Source of the DNA: Pseudomonadota bacterium
GTDB taxonomy: Bacteria > Pseudomonadota > Gammaproteobacteria > Burkholderiales > Methylophilaceae
Direction: 5' to 3'
Assembly: GCA_029563075.1 (NCBI GenBank)
Contig: JAKQTN010000077.1
Location: 62,001 to 126,000, forward strand
Length of the DNA stretch: 64,000 nt
The translations under genes were made by a program, and so were the position numbers. Below the pieces are notes generated by a model. That model was not told the origin of the DNA, ran no database searches, and saw only the letters and a list, made by a program, of their open reading frames with translations. Shown one piece after another: positions 27,247-37,656 of the stretch (position 1 is its first letter; each line of letters opens with the position of its first letter).

Positions 27247-27873
27247 TTAAACACCCAGCGACTCAAGCTTTTGCTGCGTATATTGATGCATTCTGCCCTG
27301 GCTATCCAGGTTTTCCAAAGCGGTTTGATAGGCTTTTTTTGCTTCCGCATTCTTGCCTTGCGCCAGTAGGACATCGCCTTGCAGGCTCGCCTTCAACCCT
27401 TCATAGCCCTTGTCATTAATTGCGGCGAGCACTTTTTGGGCCTCGTCGTAATTTTTTTCTTCAAATAAAATGCCAGCAAGCTGCAAGCCAGCAATCGCCT
27501 GAACAGCGCTTTCCTTTGCGTTTTTAACTGCCCATTCAAGCTGAGCCTTGGCGCTTTTGCTGTCATTCGCAGCGAAGTTGGCTTTTGCCGCAAACACCGC
27601 CGCGCGGCCGGCGTAAGGGGTACCGGCAAAATTTTCCATCAGCTTGGCTGATTGCGCTTTGATTTCGGCCGTTTTGGCCAAATCGGTCACGACTAAGCCC
27701 TGATACAAACCGGAAGCCTCTGCTGCTTCTTTATTTTGAAACCAATGATAACCCTGCCAGGCAGAATAGGCGATCAGGGCAGCCAATGCCAGATTAGTGA
27801 CCATGCTGCCATTCTTTTTCCACCATGCTTTGAATTCGTCTAACTGCTCTTGCTCTTCTAAATCGTATGCCAT
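27247..27873 (-). CDS. yfgM: YfgM-family tetratricopeptide protein, SecYEG ancillary subunit
   Basis: A 208-residue protein with an N-terminal cytosolic segment rich in Glu (MAYDLEEQEQLDEFKAWWKK), one transmembrane helix (about residues 22-43), and a periplasmic TPR domain (TPR-like helices to residue 205). In the known family it associates with the Sec translocon and periplasmic chaperones. It lies 34 nt upstream of bamB on the same strand, and the hisS-yfgM-bamB-der order is conserved widely. Here hisS is displaced by three inserted genes. Confidence 0.93.
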   Translation of the reverse strand: MAYDLEEQEQLDEFKAWWKKNGSMVTNLALAALIAYSAWQGYHWFQNKEAAEASGLYQGLVVTDLAKTAEIKAQSAKLMENFAGTPYAGRAAVFAAKANFAANDSKSAKAQLEWAVKNAKESAVQAIAGLQLAGILFEEKNYDEAQKVLAAINDKGYEGLKASLQGDVLLAQGKNAEAKKAYQTALENLDSQGRMHQYTQQKLESLGV

Positions 27874-27909
27874 GCTTTTCTTTCTAACTAAGTTTTCTAT
27901 TTCTAAATT

Positions 27910-28707
27910 TTAAGCCGCTTTCCGGCCTGGAATTGCATTTAACAACTGCTGCGTGTAGGGCTGTTGCGGTGCATTGTAAATGTCTACCACCTTGCCCTGT
28001 TCTACAATCTTGCCTTGATTCATCACCACCATTTCGTCGGCAATATGCCGCACCACGCGCAAATCGTGGCTGATAAAAATGTAGCTCAGATTCATCTCTT
28101 GCTGCAACTCCTTGAGCAACAGTAATATTTGCGCCTGCACCGACACATCCAGGGCAGAAACCGGTTCATCACACACCACCACCTTGGGGGACAGCACTAA
28201 AGCACGCGCAATGCCGATACGTTGGCGTTGCCCACCCGAAAACTGGTGCGGATATTTTTCTGCATCTGCCGCTTCCAACCCCACGCGCTCAAGCATCTGC
28301 TGCACTTTTTCTTTCTGCTCAGCAACGCAGCCCAAACCATGAATCAGCAAGCCTTCACCTACGATTTCACCCACGCGCATGCGCGGATTCAGCGATGCAA
28401 AGGGATCCTGAAATACCATTTGCAGATGCTTGCGCACATCACGCAAGGCGTGTCCGCTGAGTTTGGCAAGGTCTTGCCCTTGAAACAGCACTTCGCCGCT
28501 ATCGAAAGGGTGTAATTGTAACAGACAACGCGCCAGCGTGGATTTACCGCTGCCGGATTCACCTACAACCGCAAGCGTAGAACCCGCCCTTAATGCAATA
28601 CCCACATCGTCCAAGGCCTTGATTTTCGTGCTGCCAAAGCCGAAACGCCCGCTGCGCTGCGTGTAGGTTTTAACCAGATGATTCGCCTGCAGAATAATGT
28701 CGCTCAT
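27910..28707 (-). CDS. Oligopeptide-type ABC transporter ATP-binding protein (DppF/OppF-like)
   Basis: A 265-residue ABC ATPase. Walker A is GESGSGKST (residues about 49-57), the signature FSGGQRQR, Walker B VVCDEPVSALD, and the switch His in FISHD. The C-terminal extension (GKVVDIYNAPQQPYTQQLLNAIPG) is the oligopeptide/dipeptide-transporter type. Its ATG overlaps the stop of the partner ATPase upstream by four bases. No permease or binding protein is encoded next to it, so the rest of the transporter must lie elsewhere or the pair serves another complex. Confidence 0.92.
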   Translation of the reverse strand: MSDIILQANHLVKTYTQRSGRFGFGSTKIKALDDVGIALRAGSTLAVVGESGSGKSTLARCLLQLHPFDSGEVLFQGQDLAKLSGHALRDVRKHLQMVFQDPFASLNPRMRVGEIVGEGLLIHGLGCVAEQKEKVQQMLERVGLEAADAEKYPHQFSGGQRQRIGIARALVLSPKVVVCDEPVSALDVSVQAQILLLLKELQQEMNLSYIFISHDLRVVRHIADEMVVMNQGKIVEQGKVVDIYNAPQQPYTQQLLNAIPGRKAA

Positions 28708-29540
28708 GCAGCAGCTTTCTTACCGTTTAGCCAGGCGTAATCAATAGGCTTCAGTTGCTTTTTACCTTCAGCATCTGGCACACAGGCCAACAATGCTTTG
28801 GTATAAGGATGTTTTGGCTTATTCAGCACCTCATGCTTGCTACCGGCTTCTACAATCTCGCCGCGGAACATCACAATCACATCGTCGGCAATATCCGCCA
28901 CTACGCCAAAATCATGCGTAATGAATAGCATCGCCATATTCATGCGGGTTTTAAGCTCATCCAGCAACTGCAGAATCTGTGCCTGAACCGTCACATCCAG
29001 CGCGGTGGTTGGCTCATCAGCAATCAGCAAGGCGGGTTCGCAGGCAATACTCATGGCAATCATGACGCGCTGGCGCTGCCCGCCTGAAAGCTCGTCTGGG
29101 TAGCTATTGGCGCGCTCGATTGGGATGCCGACCTGCTGCAGCAGGCTCTCAACCCGCAATTTCAGGCCTGCGCCGTTTAAGCCCGAATGTGCGGTAAGTG
29201 ATTCGCCTATTTGATATCCGACCGTCAGAACCGGATTTAATGAAGTCATCGGCTCCTGAAAAATCATGCCGATTTTTGCACCGCGTATATCCTGCATGGC
29301 TTTATTATCAAGGCGCATAAGCTCTTGCCCTTGAAACTGTATGCTACCTTGTGCTTGCAGCTGCGAGGAAAGCAAACCCATGATGCTGAGTGCGGTCAAG
29401 CTTTTGCCGCTGCCAGACTCGCCCACGATACATGTGGTTTTTCCGGCAGATAACGACAGCGAAACATTGTTCACCAAAAAGCGGTCTGGCGCATTTTTGG
29501 GTGTAATGCTTAGATTTTGAATATTTAAGATTTCGCCCAC
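28704..29540 (-). CDS. Oligopeptide-type ABC transporter ATP-binding protein (DppD/OppD-like)
   Basis: About 278 residues. Walker [10 protein letters not shown], signature LSGGQRQR, Walker [13 protein letters not shown], and the switch His in FITHD are all present. The C-terminal oligopeptide-type extension reads [25 protein letters not shown] prefer GTG 29540 as the start because AGGTG lies just before it; a TTG at 29555 is in frame. Partner of the downstream ATPase, with which it overlaps by four bases. A 104-bp palindromic element separates it from the upstream SIMPL gene. Confidence 0.92.
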   Translation of the reverse strand: MGEILNIQNLSITPKNAPDRFLVNNVSLSLSAGKTTCIVGESGSGKSLTALSIMGLLSSQLQAQGSIQFQGQELMRLDNKAMQDIRGAKIGMIFQEPMTSLNPVLTVGYQIGESLTAHSGLNGAGLKLRVESLLQQVGIPIERANSYPDELSGGQRQRVMIAMSIACEPALLIADEPTTALDVTVQAQILQLLDELKTRMNMAMLFITHDFGVVADIADDVIVMFRGEIVEAGSKHEVLNKPKHPYTKALLACVPDAEGKKQLKPIDYAWLNGKKAAA

Positions 29541-29563
29541 TATTTCACCTGACAAAACTTAGA

Positions 29564-29667
29564 ATTTCGGGTTGCAGCGCGCGGCGCACGGAACGCAGAA
29601 ACCGAGATAGTACGCACTTGTACAGCGAGGTTGCGAGTACCGCGCAACAAAGCAATGCGCCCGAAAT
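29564..29667. repeat. 104-bp palindromic repeat element, copy A
   Basis: This element fills most of the gap between the SIMPL gene and the ABC ATPase gene. Its ends are perfect inverted repeats, ATTTCGGG (29564-29571) and CCCGAAAT (29660-29667). Nested inside are TTGC/GCAA and GCGCGG (29579-29584)/CCGCGC (29640-29645). About 101 bases align without gaps, at roughly 77% identity by hand count, with 60255-60355. It looks like a small non-coding dispersed repeat (REP- or MITE-like); no gene is encoded. Confidence 0.7.
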
Positions 29668-29681
29668 ATAAGTATTGCATT

Positions 29682-30437
29682 TTATTCAATATTATAAACA
29701 ATCGTGACTACCACACGCGCCGTCTTATCAATGGTCGATTTATCATAGACGCCGCCGTAGCTGTTGTCACTATCCTCGCCGCCGCCCTCAGGCAGGATAT
29801 AGAATGCACCTTGCGACGCCGATTTCATGACTCCCACTTTCACGCCGTCCTGCCTCACAAACTCAGTGGCACGCGTGCGGGCATTTTTGGTAGCGTCCGC
29901 GATCAGCGACATTTTAATTTCTTCCAGGTTGCCCACCAGGTAATTCGGCGGCTGCGCGGTGACCGGGTGATTATCCGCACGCAAATGCAGCAAGGCTTTG
30001 TTGGCCTGCGTAATCTTGGCTAAATCCCTGCTCGCAACACGAATGCTCTGGCTGCCATCATAGCCGTTACGGACCTGGCGTGGCGTGTCTTTAACAAACA
30101 CCTCGTCATAGTGGTCGTAAATGTTTTCCACATCCACAGTAATGCTGTCTTTGGGCAGGCCTTGTTTCTCTAAAAAATCTTCCAGCACTTTGCGCTCGGT
30201 GGCCAATTTTTGTGAAGCGCCGCGCTGCGTGGCATCGGTCACGGCGATATTGAGCGTCCATTCCGCGCTATCCGCCCTGATTGGCTTTTCGGCCAGGCCT
30301 TTGACGGTGATGGATTGCTGCCCGGAAACCGCGCGCTTGGCCTGCACGCCCAGAATAAACGCAGCAGTTGCCATACCGATCGCCAGCAACAAACCCATTA
30401 CGACAATGGCCTTTGAAAACTGATTTTGCTCGTTCAT
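29682..30437 (-). CDS. SIMPL-domain (DUF541) membrane-anchored protein
   Basis: A 251-residue protein with one N-terminal transmembrane helix (about residues 9-30) and a periplasmic SIMPL domain that begins [22 protein letters not shown]. Family members fold as dodecameric or oligomeric beta-rich assemblies; their function is not defined (some relate to stress tolerance). ATG 30437 overlaps the hisS stop by four bases, so it is translated with hisS. It ends [17 protein letters not shown]. Together with the two ABC ATPases it sits between hisS and yfgM, an insertion into a usually continuous gene block. Confidence 0.9.
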   Translation of the reverse strand: MNEQNQFSKAIVVMGLLLAIGMATAAFILGVQAKRAVSGQQSITVKGLAEKPIRADSAEWTLNIAVTDATQRGASQKLATERKVLEDFLEKQGLPKDSITVDVENIYDHYDEVFVKDTPRQVRNGYDGSQSIRVASRDLAKITQANKALLHLRADNHPVTAQPPNYLVGNLEEIKMSLIADATKNARTRATEFVRQDGVKVGVMKSASQGAFYILPEGGGEDSDNSYGGVYDKSTIDKTARVVVTIVYNIE

Positions 30438-31696
30438 CTTGGCTCTCCAATCCGTCTTGCGACATCTGTTAATTTGCAGCGCACCTGCTCACCCGCTTGC
30501 AATAACGGTTTCAGCGAAATCTCATTCGCCGCAGCCTCGTCATCGCCCAAAATCGCCGCGTAGCGCGCGCCGCTTCTGTCTGCCTTTTTCATCTGCGATT
30601 TAAAACTGCCGCCGCCAGCATGTAATACCACGCTGAAACCGGCACTGCGCAAGGCTTCTGCGGCAGAAAAAGCCTGTTTTTCTGCCAATTCGCCGACATT
30701 CACTAAATACATGTCCGGCGAATCTGTTGCAGTCGCTCCATATTCCTGCATTAACAGGATTACGCGCTCCAGCCCAATGCCAAAACCGCATGCAGGCGTA
30801 GACTCGCCGCCCAGTCGCTCTACCAATGTGTCATAGCGCCCACCGGCCGCGATCGTACCTTGCGCGCCCAGTTTGGTGGTCACCCATTCAAACACCGTGC
30901 GGTTGTAATAATCCAGTCCACGCACCAAACGATGATTAATCCGATACTTCACTCCTGCTTGCATCAACAATTGACATAACTGCTCAAAATGGGTTCGGCT
31001 GAACTCGCCCAGACAATCCATGAGTTTTGGCGCAGCTTCGCACATGGCCTGCATGCGCGGGTTTTTGCTATCCAGAATGCGCAGCGGATTGGTATGCAGG
31101 CGGCGTTTGGCGTCTTCGTCCAGCAATTCCGCATGCTGATCAAAGTAAGCAATAAGCGTATTGCGATAGGCTGCACGTTCATGCGCGTCACCGATGCTGT
31201 TGATTTGAAGCTCAACATCCTGAATACCCAATTCGCGCCAGAGCCTGGCCAATAACACGATCTGTTCGGCATCCACATCGGGCGATTCAAACCCGAACGC
31301 TTCAACACCAATCTGATGAAACTGGCGCTGGCGGCCTTTCTGCACGTTCTCGTGCCGAAACATCGCACCGCTGTACCATAAGCGCTGCGGGCCGTTGTAA
31401 GTCAGGCTATGCTGAACCACCGCCCTTACACAGCCGGCCGTCCCTTCCGGGCGCAGTGTGAGCTTATCGCCATTCAGCGCATCTTCCCACGCATACATTT
31501 CCTTTTCGACAATATCGGTATGCTCGCCCACGCTACGAACGAACAAATCCGTGGTTTCCACCAGCGGCAGGCGAATATTGTTGTAGCCATATTGCGCGAG
31601 CACTTTTCTGGCGGCGTCTTCGAGCTTGAACCACAGCGGTGTGGCATCTGGCAGAATGTCGTAAAAACCTTTAATGGATTGAAACTTTTGACTCAT
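30434..31696 (-). CDS. hisS: Histidyl-tRNA synthetase
   Basis: A 420-residue class II synthetase that charges tRNA-His. It starts [18 protein letters not shown], has motif 2 ([26 protein letters not shown], about 108-133), the His-specific [13 protein letters not shown] and [11 protein letters not shown] segments, and motif 3 [11 protein letters not shown]. The C-terminal anticodon-binding domain is complete. ispG ends 8 nt upstream and the SIMPL gene overlaps its end by four bases. Confidence 0.97.
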   Translation of the reverse strand: MSQKFQSIKGFYDILPDATPLWFKLEDAARKVLAQYGYNNIRLPLVETTDLFVRSVGEHTDIVEKEMYAWEDALNGDKLTLRPEGTAGCVRAVVQHSLTYNGPQRLWYSGAMFRHENVQKGRQRQFHQIGVEAFGFESPDVDAEQIVLLARLWRELGIQDVELQINSIGDAHERAAYRNTLIAYFDQHAELLDEDAKRRLHTNPLRILDSKNPRMQAMCEAAPKLMDCLGEFSRTHFEQLCQLLMQAGVKYRINHRLVRGLDYYNRTVFEWVTTKLGAQGTIAAGGRYDTLVERLGGESTPACGFGIGLERVILLMQEYGATATDSPDMYLVNVGELAEKQAFSAAEALRSAGFSVVLHAGGGSFKSQMKKADRSGARYAAILGDDEAAANEISLKPLLQAGEQVRCKLTDVARRIGEPR

Positions 31697-31703
31697 TTTT
31701 ATT

Positions 31704-33029
31704 TTAATTAACTGCTGAAATTGGAATGGTTTTTTGGGTTAAGTTAGTACGAAGCTTGCCGCCCTCCGCATAGTTTTTTTGCACATACTCTTCAACAATC
31801 GCCTGGAATTCCTGCGCGATATTGTCACCTTTCAGCGTCACGGTTTTTTCGCCATCTACGAACACTGGCGCGACTGGCACTTCACCCGTACCAGGCAGGC
31901 TGATGCCGATATTTGCCAGTTTGGACTCTCCCGGGCCATTCACCACACAGCCCATCACTGCCACACTCATATTCTCCACACCCGGGTAGCTTTTGCGCCA
32001 AACCGGCATTTGATTACGTAAATAGCTTTGAATCTGCATAGCAAGTTCTTGAAAATAAGTCGACGTTGTACGCCCGCAACCCGGACAAGCTGTCACCAAA
32101 GGTGTGAATGAGCGAATGCCCATCGTTTGCAGAATCTCTTGTGCGACGACGACCTCTTTGGTGCGCGATTCGTTGGGTTCCGGCGTGAGGCTCACTCTAA
32201 TTGTATCGCCAATGCCCTCCTGCAACAGCAATGACAGGGCCGCCGTCGAAGCCACAATACCCTTGCTGCCCATGCCTGCCTCGGTTAAGCCCAAATGCAA
32301 CGGGTAATCGCAGCGTTTGGCCAGCGCGCGATACACTTTGACCAGATCCTGTACGTTGCTGACTTTGCAGGAGATGATAATCTGGTTAGGCTGCAGACCA
32401 ATATCCACAGCCTGCTGTGCACTTTCGAGCGCCGATTGAATCAATGCCTCGCGCATCAGTTCATCGGATGACATCGGACTAGGTGATTTGCCATTGTCGT
32501 CCATCATCTGCGCCATTTTGGCCTGATCCAGGCTGCCCCAGTTGACGCCAATGCGCACTGATTTATTATATTGAATCGCCGCCTCGATCATCGCCGCGAA
32601 TTGCTCATCGCGCTTGCTGCCTTTGCCCACATTACCAGGATTGATGCGGTATTTAGCTAAAGCCTGCGCACAATCAGGATACGCATTTAACAGTTTGTGG
32701 CCATTGTAATGAAAATCGCCTACCAGCGGCACATTGCAGCCCAGCGCATCCAATCCAGCGCGGATATTGGCAACCTGGGCAGCCGCTTCGGGCGAATTGA
32801 CGGTAATGCGTACCACCTCGCTGCCTGCCTGCCACAGCTCAAATACTTGCTGAATGGTGGATTTTGCATCGGCGGTGTCGGTGTTGGTCATGCTCTGAAC
32901 AACCACCGGAGCCGACACAGAGCCTTGCAAGCCACCACCCACAGGCACGTGGCCAATCATCACTTGTAAAGAGTTGCGCCGCATGTCTTTTAAGGAACCT
33001 ATGCTACTCGAGTTTGATACGCGCGACAT
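31704..33029 (-). CDS. ispG: 4-hydroxy-3-methylbut-2-enyl diphosphate synthase
   Basis: A 441-residue iron-sulfur enzyme of the MEP isoprenoid pathway that converts methylerythritol cyclodiphosphate to HMBPP. The 4Fe-4S ligands are in CPGCGRTT and CVVNGPGE. The N-terminal TIM barrel starts [25 protein letters not shown]. The length matches the betaproteobacterial form. The ATG at 33029 lies 26 nt inside rodZ; ATG 32984 (MRRNSLQV) is an alternative start. Cotranscribed with hisS, the common order. Confidence 0.96.
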   Translation of the reverse strand: MSRVSNSSSIGSLKDMRRNSLQVMIGHVPVGGGLQGSVSAPVVVQSMTNTDTADAKSTIQQVFELWQAGSEVVRITVNSPEAAAQVANIRAGLDALGCNVPLVGDFHYNGHKLLNAYPDCAQALAKYRINPGNVGKGSKRDEQFAAMIEAAIQYNKSVRIGVNWGSLDQAKMAQMMDDNGKSPSPMSSDELMREALIQSALESAQQAVDIGLQPNQIIISCKVSNVQDLVKVYRALAKRCDYPLHLGLTEAGMGSKGIVASTAALSLLLQEGIGDTIRVSLTPEPNESRTKEVVVAQEILQTMGIRSFTPLVTACPGCGRTTSTYFQELAMQIQSYLRNQMPVWRKSYPGVENMSVAVMGCVVNGPGESKLANIGISLPGTGEVPVAPVFVDGEKTVTLKGDNIAQEFQAIVEEYVQKNYAEGGKLRTNLTQKTIPISAVN

Positions 33030-33996
33030 TTTGACGCGAATGTGGCGCTAGATTAACCGGTTTGCCATTCATACTCATATTGGTGGCTCCCGCATTACCC
33101 ACCACCACATCGACGGGTAGCGTCACCTCGACGCTTTCGCGGCTACCGGCAAATATCGTTTTATTGAAAATTTCTTTGCCAGTTGCATCCACCACGCTTA
33201 CCCATGTTTCCTGGCTTGCATTAAATTCCAGCTGTGACTTTCCAATGGCCGCAGGCAGAGTTACTTCAGCAGGCGCTGGGTTTGGCGCCGGCGCCGGCGG
33301 CGTGTTGGCAGCTACCGGATTATTCACATTCGTATCTGCGGGAAGCGGCTGGTTTGCGGTCTCAGTCGTAACCGCTGCGCCAGTTTCCGTAGGTGGTAAA
33401 TCCAGCGCGATCACCTGTTCCGGCGAAGCCGTACGCTCTGCAGCGGGCAGCGCAGCCTGCGGCAAGGGTTCTACAATGCTCTGCGTAATTGCAGGTTTAG
33501 CTGGACTGGGCTTTTCAATATAACTCTGGTAAAACAGCCATGCCCCCAAACCCGCTAACAAGATCAGGCCTGCCCAAATGTAGCGCCCTGATTTCGGCTT
33601 GTCGTAGCTGGTCACTTTCATTTTAGAGGTGGGCTTTACAGTAAACTCATGTGGCGCGCTGTTTGGGGCGAGCACGCTATACGCATCCAGCAGGGGTTCC
33701 ATGCTGACTTTAAGCAGCTTCGCATAATTGCGGATAAACCCTCTGACAATGGTCGGCTCCGGGAGCGCTGAAAAATTATCCGCCTCGATCGCTTCAATTT
33801 GTTTGGGACTCAGTCTGAGCCGGTTTGCGATATCCTGCACGGTCAAGCCCTGATTTTCGCGCGCCGAGCGCAAGGCACCGCCACAGCGAGAACGCTGGTA
33901 GGCGTCATGTTCAGGCCGACTCATCTCTTCCTGCTGCATGGACAAATTCTCTGTCATTTCCGGTTTATAGGTAGGTTCTTTGGGTTTACGCGCCAT
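33004..33996 (-). CDS. rodZ: RodZ-like protein: helix-turn-helix plus DUF4115
   Basis: A 330-residue protein with an N-terminal cytoplasmic helix-turn-helix ([19 protein letters not shown], about 42-60), a Lys-rich juxtamembrane segment, one transmembrane helix (about 141-161), a Pro/Ala-rich periplasmic linker and the C-terminal DUF4115 beta domain ([20 protein letters not shown]). RodZ links MreB to the envelope and supports cell shape. It lies in the conserved block pilF-rodZ-ispG-hisS. Confidence 0.92.
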   Translation of the reverse strand: MARKPKEPTYKPEMTENLSMQQEEMSRPEHDAYQRSRCGGALRSARENQGLTVQDIANRLRLSPKQIEAIEADNFSALPEPTIVRGFIRNYAKLLKVSMEPLLDAYSVLAPNSAPHEFTVKPTSKMKVTSYDKPKSGRYIWAGLILLAGLGAWLFYQSYIEKPSPAKPAITQSIVEPLPQAALPAAERTASPEQVIALDLPPTETGAAVTTETANQPLPADTNVNNPVAANTPPAPAPNPAPAEVTLPAAIGKSQLEFNASQETWVSVVDATGKEIFNKTIFAGSRESVEVTLPVDVVVGNAGATNMSMNGKPVNLAPHSRQNVARIKLE

Positions 33997-34037
33997 AATG
34001 TCACCTTAATTTACAGCCTCATGTCAGTTACGCACTA

Positions 34038-34805
34038 CTATTGACCGCTCAACAGCAATCGCGTTTGCTCAGAATCAGGATATTGTTGACGCAACTGCAA
34101 CGCATAGCTGGCGATATTGTCCTTGCCGCCCAATACGCGCTCGATCTTAATCCCCAGCCATAAAGTCTCGGCACTGGGTGATGACAGCAGTGCATTCTGC
34201 AGTGTTTTTTGCGCTGTTCTTGCATCGCCACGCCTGTACTGTAATTCAGCAAGCTGAGTGGCCGCAGAGTGCGTGAGCGGCTGAATTTGCAGCGCTTTGT
34301 TGAGATATATTTCTGCATTTTTGACATCGTTCTTACGTGCCGAACAGATACCGGCATTAGCGTAAGCTATATTCGGCGTGCCATACAGTGGATTCTTAAC
34401 CGCCTCTAAAAAATGCGTGATGGATTCATCATAACGGCTGCGCGAGCATAAAAAACTGCCATAGTTATTATGTGACTCCGAACTGTTTGGCTGAATTTGA
34501 ATAGCTTTTTTGAAGCTAGCATCTGCTTTTGCATCCTCGTTCAACGCTGCATATACCAGCCCCAAGCCGTTATAGGCCTGCCCATATTCCGGATCGATCT
34601 GAATCGCATGGTTAAACTCAGCCAGCGCAATTTCCAGTTTATTTTGCTGATAATACGCCGCCCCAAGATCGGTATGTGCACGTGCACGCGCAGTGACTTT
34701 GGTTTCACCATAACCGTCGGCACCACCCTGCGGGCTTGTTGCGCAGGCGCTGATTAAAACCAGCGCTAGTGGAATCCAGCTGAATCTAATTAAAGTAAAC
34801 TTCAT
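34038..34805 (-). CDS. pilF: Type IV pilus biogenesis/stability lipoprotein PilF (PilW)
   Basis: A 255-residue TPR protein with a lipobox (LVLISAC, Cys21) after the signal peptide. TPR repeats start [38 protein letters not shown] and continue for about six units. PilF is needed for outer-membrane localisation and multimerisation of the secretin PilQ. Its ATG overlaps the rlmN stop by four bases. No other pilus genes are in the window, which is normal for this locus. Confidence 0.93.
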   Translation of the reverse strand: MKFTLIRFSWIPLALVLISACATSPQGGADGYGETKVTARARAHTDLGAAYYQQNKLEIALAEFNHAIQIDPEYGQAYNGLGLVYAALNEDAKADASFKKAIQIQPNSSESHNNYGSFLCSRSRYDESITHFLEAVKNPLYGTPNIAYANAGICSARKNDVKNAEIYLNKALQIQPLTHSAATQLAELQYRRGDARTAQKTLQNALLSSPSAETLWLGIKIERVLGGKDNIASYALQLRQQYPDSEQTRLLLSGQ

Positions 34806-35920
34806 GCAACCGCCTTTATTGGAATTTTCATGCTTCGTTTGGTCTTATCTAACACCTTGCCTGCCAGTTGGCCACAGGCGGCGTCTATATCCTCACCGCG
34901 CGTTTTACGCACGGTCACCACATAGCCCGCCTGCATTAAAATATCACGGAACACGCGGATGTGGCTAGGTTTAGATGTTTCGTATCCGCTGTTAGGAAAC
35001 GGGTTGAACGGGATCAAATTAAATTTGCATGGCACGTTTTTCACTACATCAAGCAGCTGGTGCGCGTGCTCAACCGTGTCGTTCACGCCATCCAGCATGA
35101 CGTATTCAAACGTCACAAAGTCGCGCGGCGCTTTCACCAGATAGCGCTCGCAAGCGGCCATTAATTCTTTAATCGGGTATTTTTTATTGATCGGCACAAT
35201 CTCGTCGCGTAGCGCGTCGTTAGGCGCATGCAGGCTGACGGCCAGAGCCACCGGGCAATCTTCCTTGAGCCTGTCCATTGCAGGCACGATGCCGCTTGTC
35301 GATAACGTCACGCGGCGGCGGCTCAAGCCATACGCGCTGTCATCCAGCATGATCTGCATCGCGGTCACAACGTTATCGTAATTGGTCAATGGCTCGCCCA
35401 TGCCCATCATGACTACGTTACTTATAATGCGCTCACTTGCAGGCAGCATGTCATAGCCGTCAGATTTTCTTAGCGATTGATTCGCCAGCCAAAGCTGGCC
35501 GATGATTTCAGAAACACTCAGATTGCGGTTAAAGCCCTGCCTGCCCGTACTGCAAAACGTACATGCCAGCGCACAACCCACCTGGCTGGAAATGCACAAT
35601 GTACCGCGGTCATCTTCGGGGATGAACACGGTTTCAATACTATTCGCCGTATCGGCACCGCCATTATTATTTACATCTATGAGCCATTTGCGCGTGCCGT
35701 CGTCTGACACTTGTTCCAACTGCACTGTTGGGGGTGAAATTTCCGCCTCGATTTGCAGTTTTTCTCGCAAAGACTTGGCAATGTCGGTCATTTGAGCAAA
35801 GTCATTCACGCCAAAATGATGCATCCAGCGCATCATCTGCTTGGCGCGAAACGGCTTCTCGCCAAGCCCGACAAAGTACTCGGCGAGTTGTGGTTGATTG
35901 TAATCGAGCAAATTAACCAA
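34802..35920 (-). CDS. rlmN: Dual-specificity 23S rRNA/tRNA adenine C2-methyltransferase RlmN
   Basis: About 372 residues. The radical SAM motif is CALACTFC (CX3CX2C), and the Cys for the mixed-disulfide mechanism lies near the C-terminus ([14 protein letters not shown]). It methylates A2503 of 23S rRNA and A37 of some tRNAs. The family N-terminus ([15 protein letters not shown]) places the start at TTG 35920, which overlaps the ndk stop by eight bases; an in-frame ATG at 35983 would lie within ndk. Overlap with pilF downstream is four bases. Confidence 0.95.
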   Translation of the reverse strand: MVNLLDYNQPQLAEYFVGLGEKPFRAKQMMRWMHHFGVNDFAQMTDIAKSLREKLQIEAEISPPTVQLEQVSDDGTRKWLIDVNNNGGADTANSIETVFIPEDDRGTLCISSQVGCALACTFCSTGRQGFNRNLSVSEIIGQLWLANQSLRKSDGYDMLPASERIISNVVMMGMGEPLTNYDNVVTAMQIMLDDSAYGLSRRRVTLSTSGIVPAMDRLKEDCPVALAVSLHAPNDALRDEIVPINKKYPIKELMAACERYLVKAPRDFVTFEYVMLDGVNDTVEHAHQLLDVVKNVPCKFNLIPFNPFPNSGYETSKPSHIRVFRDILMQAGYVVTVRKTRGEDIDAACGQLAGKVLDKTKRSMKIPIKAVA

Positions 35921-36317
35921 AGAAGTATTTGATCTCAATCGCAGCATTCTCAGCTGAGTCCGACCCATGTACCGCATTCGCATCGATGCTCTCGGCGAAG
36001 TCTGCGCGGATCGTGCCTGGTGCCGCTTCTTTCGGGTTGGTAGCGCCCATCAGCTCACGGTTTTTCAATACAGCGTTTTCACCTTCAAGCGCCTGAATCA
36101 TCACCGGGCCAGAAATCATGAATTTAACCAAATCATTGAAAAAAGGACGCGCTGCGTGCACTGCGTAAAAGCCTTCTGCCTCAGCCTTGGTAAGATGCAC
36201 CATTTTCGCTGCAACGATTTTCAAACCGGCGTTTTCAAAACGTGTATAAATTTTACCAATCACGTTTTTTGCCACTGCATCTGGTTTGATAATGCTTAGG
36301 GTACGTTCTACTGCCAT
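35913..36317 (-). CDS. ndk: Nucleoside diphosphate kinase
   Basis: A 134-residue enzyme that transfers the terminal phosphate of ATP to other nucleoside diphosphates through a phospho-histidine. It begins [22 protein letters not shown]. The catalytic segment is [16 protein letters not shown] with the active His near residue 117. Length is normal for a compact bacterial NDK. First gene of the large minus-strand block that ends at der; it is divergent from fhcB. Confidence 0.98.
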   Translation of the reverse strand: MAVERTLSIIKPDAVAKNVIGKIYTRFENAGLKIVAAKMVHLTKAEAEGFYAVHAARPFFNDLVKFMISGPVMIQALEGENAVLKNRELMGATNPKEAAPGTIRADFAESIDANAVHGSDSAENAAIEIKYFFG

Positions 36318-36435
36318 GTTGACTCCAAAAATAAATATTAAAATGAACTACTTAGAAAGGTATGCACTTTAACATTTTTAGCAATTTTTATAAACCATCA
36401 ATTTGTAGCAAAATTGTAAGTCAGCAGCCAAAATT

Positions 36436-37656
36436 GTGGCAAAATCTGATGTTATGAATTCCAACCACGCCGACACCAGAACAGTAATGGCCACCTGCCC
36501 CGCCTGCGGCTTGCTGTGTGACGATGTGCTGGTTGAGAATAATCAAAATAAAATCAGCGTGTTGGCGAATGGCTGTGCGAAAAGTATCGCGTTTTTTGAG
36601 CAAGCCGCTGGCAATACTACACCCAGAATTGCAGGCGAACCTGCCACCCTGGCACAGGCGGTGGCAAAAGCCGCGCAAATACTGAAAGCAGCACAGAAGC
36701 CATTATTTGCGGGTTTGAGCACCGATGTGCAAGGCTTTAGGGCGTTGTATGAATTGGCGCAAAAAACCAATGCTACCCTGCAACACATGAACGCAACCAG
36801 CTCGCAGCGCAATCTGCGCGTGCTGCAAAGCAGCGGCTGGCAGATGACCACGCTGACGGAAGTAAAAAATCGCGCGGATGTGGTTGTATGCATTGGTACA
36901 GATGTTGTAACGCATAACCCACGCTTTTTTGAGCGCTTTATTCAGCAAGACGGCATGTTTATTGGCGCTGAGCAACGCGAGACTATCTTTATTGGCGAAA
37001 ATATTAAAAAAAACGATGCTCTGGAGCGCTCGTCCCTATTGGCTTGCAGGGCATCCAATTTGTCTGAAATCACACTTGTCTTGCGCGCTTTGGTACTTGG
37101 CAAAAAGTTAAAAGTCACACAAGTTGCGGGCATCAACACCAGTGACTTACAAGCAGTTGCAGATAAACTAAAAAAAGCCAAATACGCCGTGCTGGCCTGG
37201 GTGGCGAAAGATCTGGATTTTCCGCATGCCGAACTGACCATTCAAAATATCACTGAAACTGTGGTAATTTTAAACCAGACAACGCGCGCAGCTGGCCTTC
37301 AGCTAGGCAGCAGCGATGGCGATACCGGCGCCAATTACGCAAACACCTGGCTGAGTGGTTTAACCTTGAGCGAAGATCAAGCTATTCAACATGACGCCGT
37401 TGTTTGGGTAAACAGTTTTAGCCCGGAAAAAAATCCGCCTGATTCAGGCCTGCCAACCGTTGTATTAGGCAACCCGAACAGCCGGCCGGCCTCCGAACCC
37501 GATGTATTTATTCCCATTGCCACACCTGGCCTGGACTGCAGCGGCACACTATTCAGGGTGGATGGTTCAGTCACGCTGCCGCTGAAAAAACTGCGTGAAA
37601 CCGACTTGCCCACGTTAAGTGATGTGATTAGAAAAATTGAGGCGCAACTCGGATGA
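36436..37656 (+). CDS. fhcB: Formyltransferase/hydrolase complex subunit B (FwdB/FmdB-like)
   Basis: About 406 residues, starting at GTG 36436 or ATG 36454. It is related to the molybdopterin subunit B of formylmethanofuran dehydrogenase. The N-terminal Cys-rich segment TCPACGLLCDDVLV is recognisable, as is the late motif around DVFIPIATPGLDCSGTLFRVDG. In bacterial methylotrophs Fhc acts as a transferase/hydrolase rather than a redox enzyme. The complex releases formate from the formyl-methanofuran analogue produced from formyl-H4MPT. First gene of fhcB-fhcA-fhcD-fhcC, all joined by four-base ATGA overlaps. Confidence 0.93.
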   Translation: MAKSDVMNSNHADTRTVMATCPACGLLCDDVLVENNQNKISVLANGCAKSIAFFEQAAGNTTPRIAGEPATLAQAVAKAAQILKAAQKPLFAGLSTDVQGFRALYELAQKTNATLQHMNATSSQRNLRVLQSSGWQMTTLTEVKNRADVVVCIGTDVVTHNPRFFERFIQQDGMFIGAEQRETIFIGENIKKNDALERSSLLACRASNLSEITLVLRALVLGKKLKVTQVAGINTSDLQAVADKLKKAKYAVLAWVAKDLDFPHAELTIQNITETVVILNQTTRAAGLQLGSSDGDTGANYANTWLSGLTLSEDQAIQHDAVVWVNSFSPEKNPPDSGLPTVVLGNPNSRPASEPDVFIPIATPGLDCSGTLFRVDGSVTLPLKKLRETDLPTLSDVIRKIEAQLG

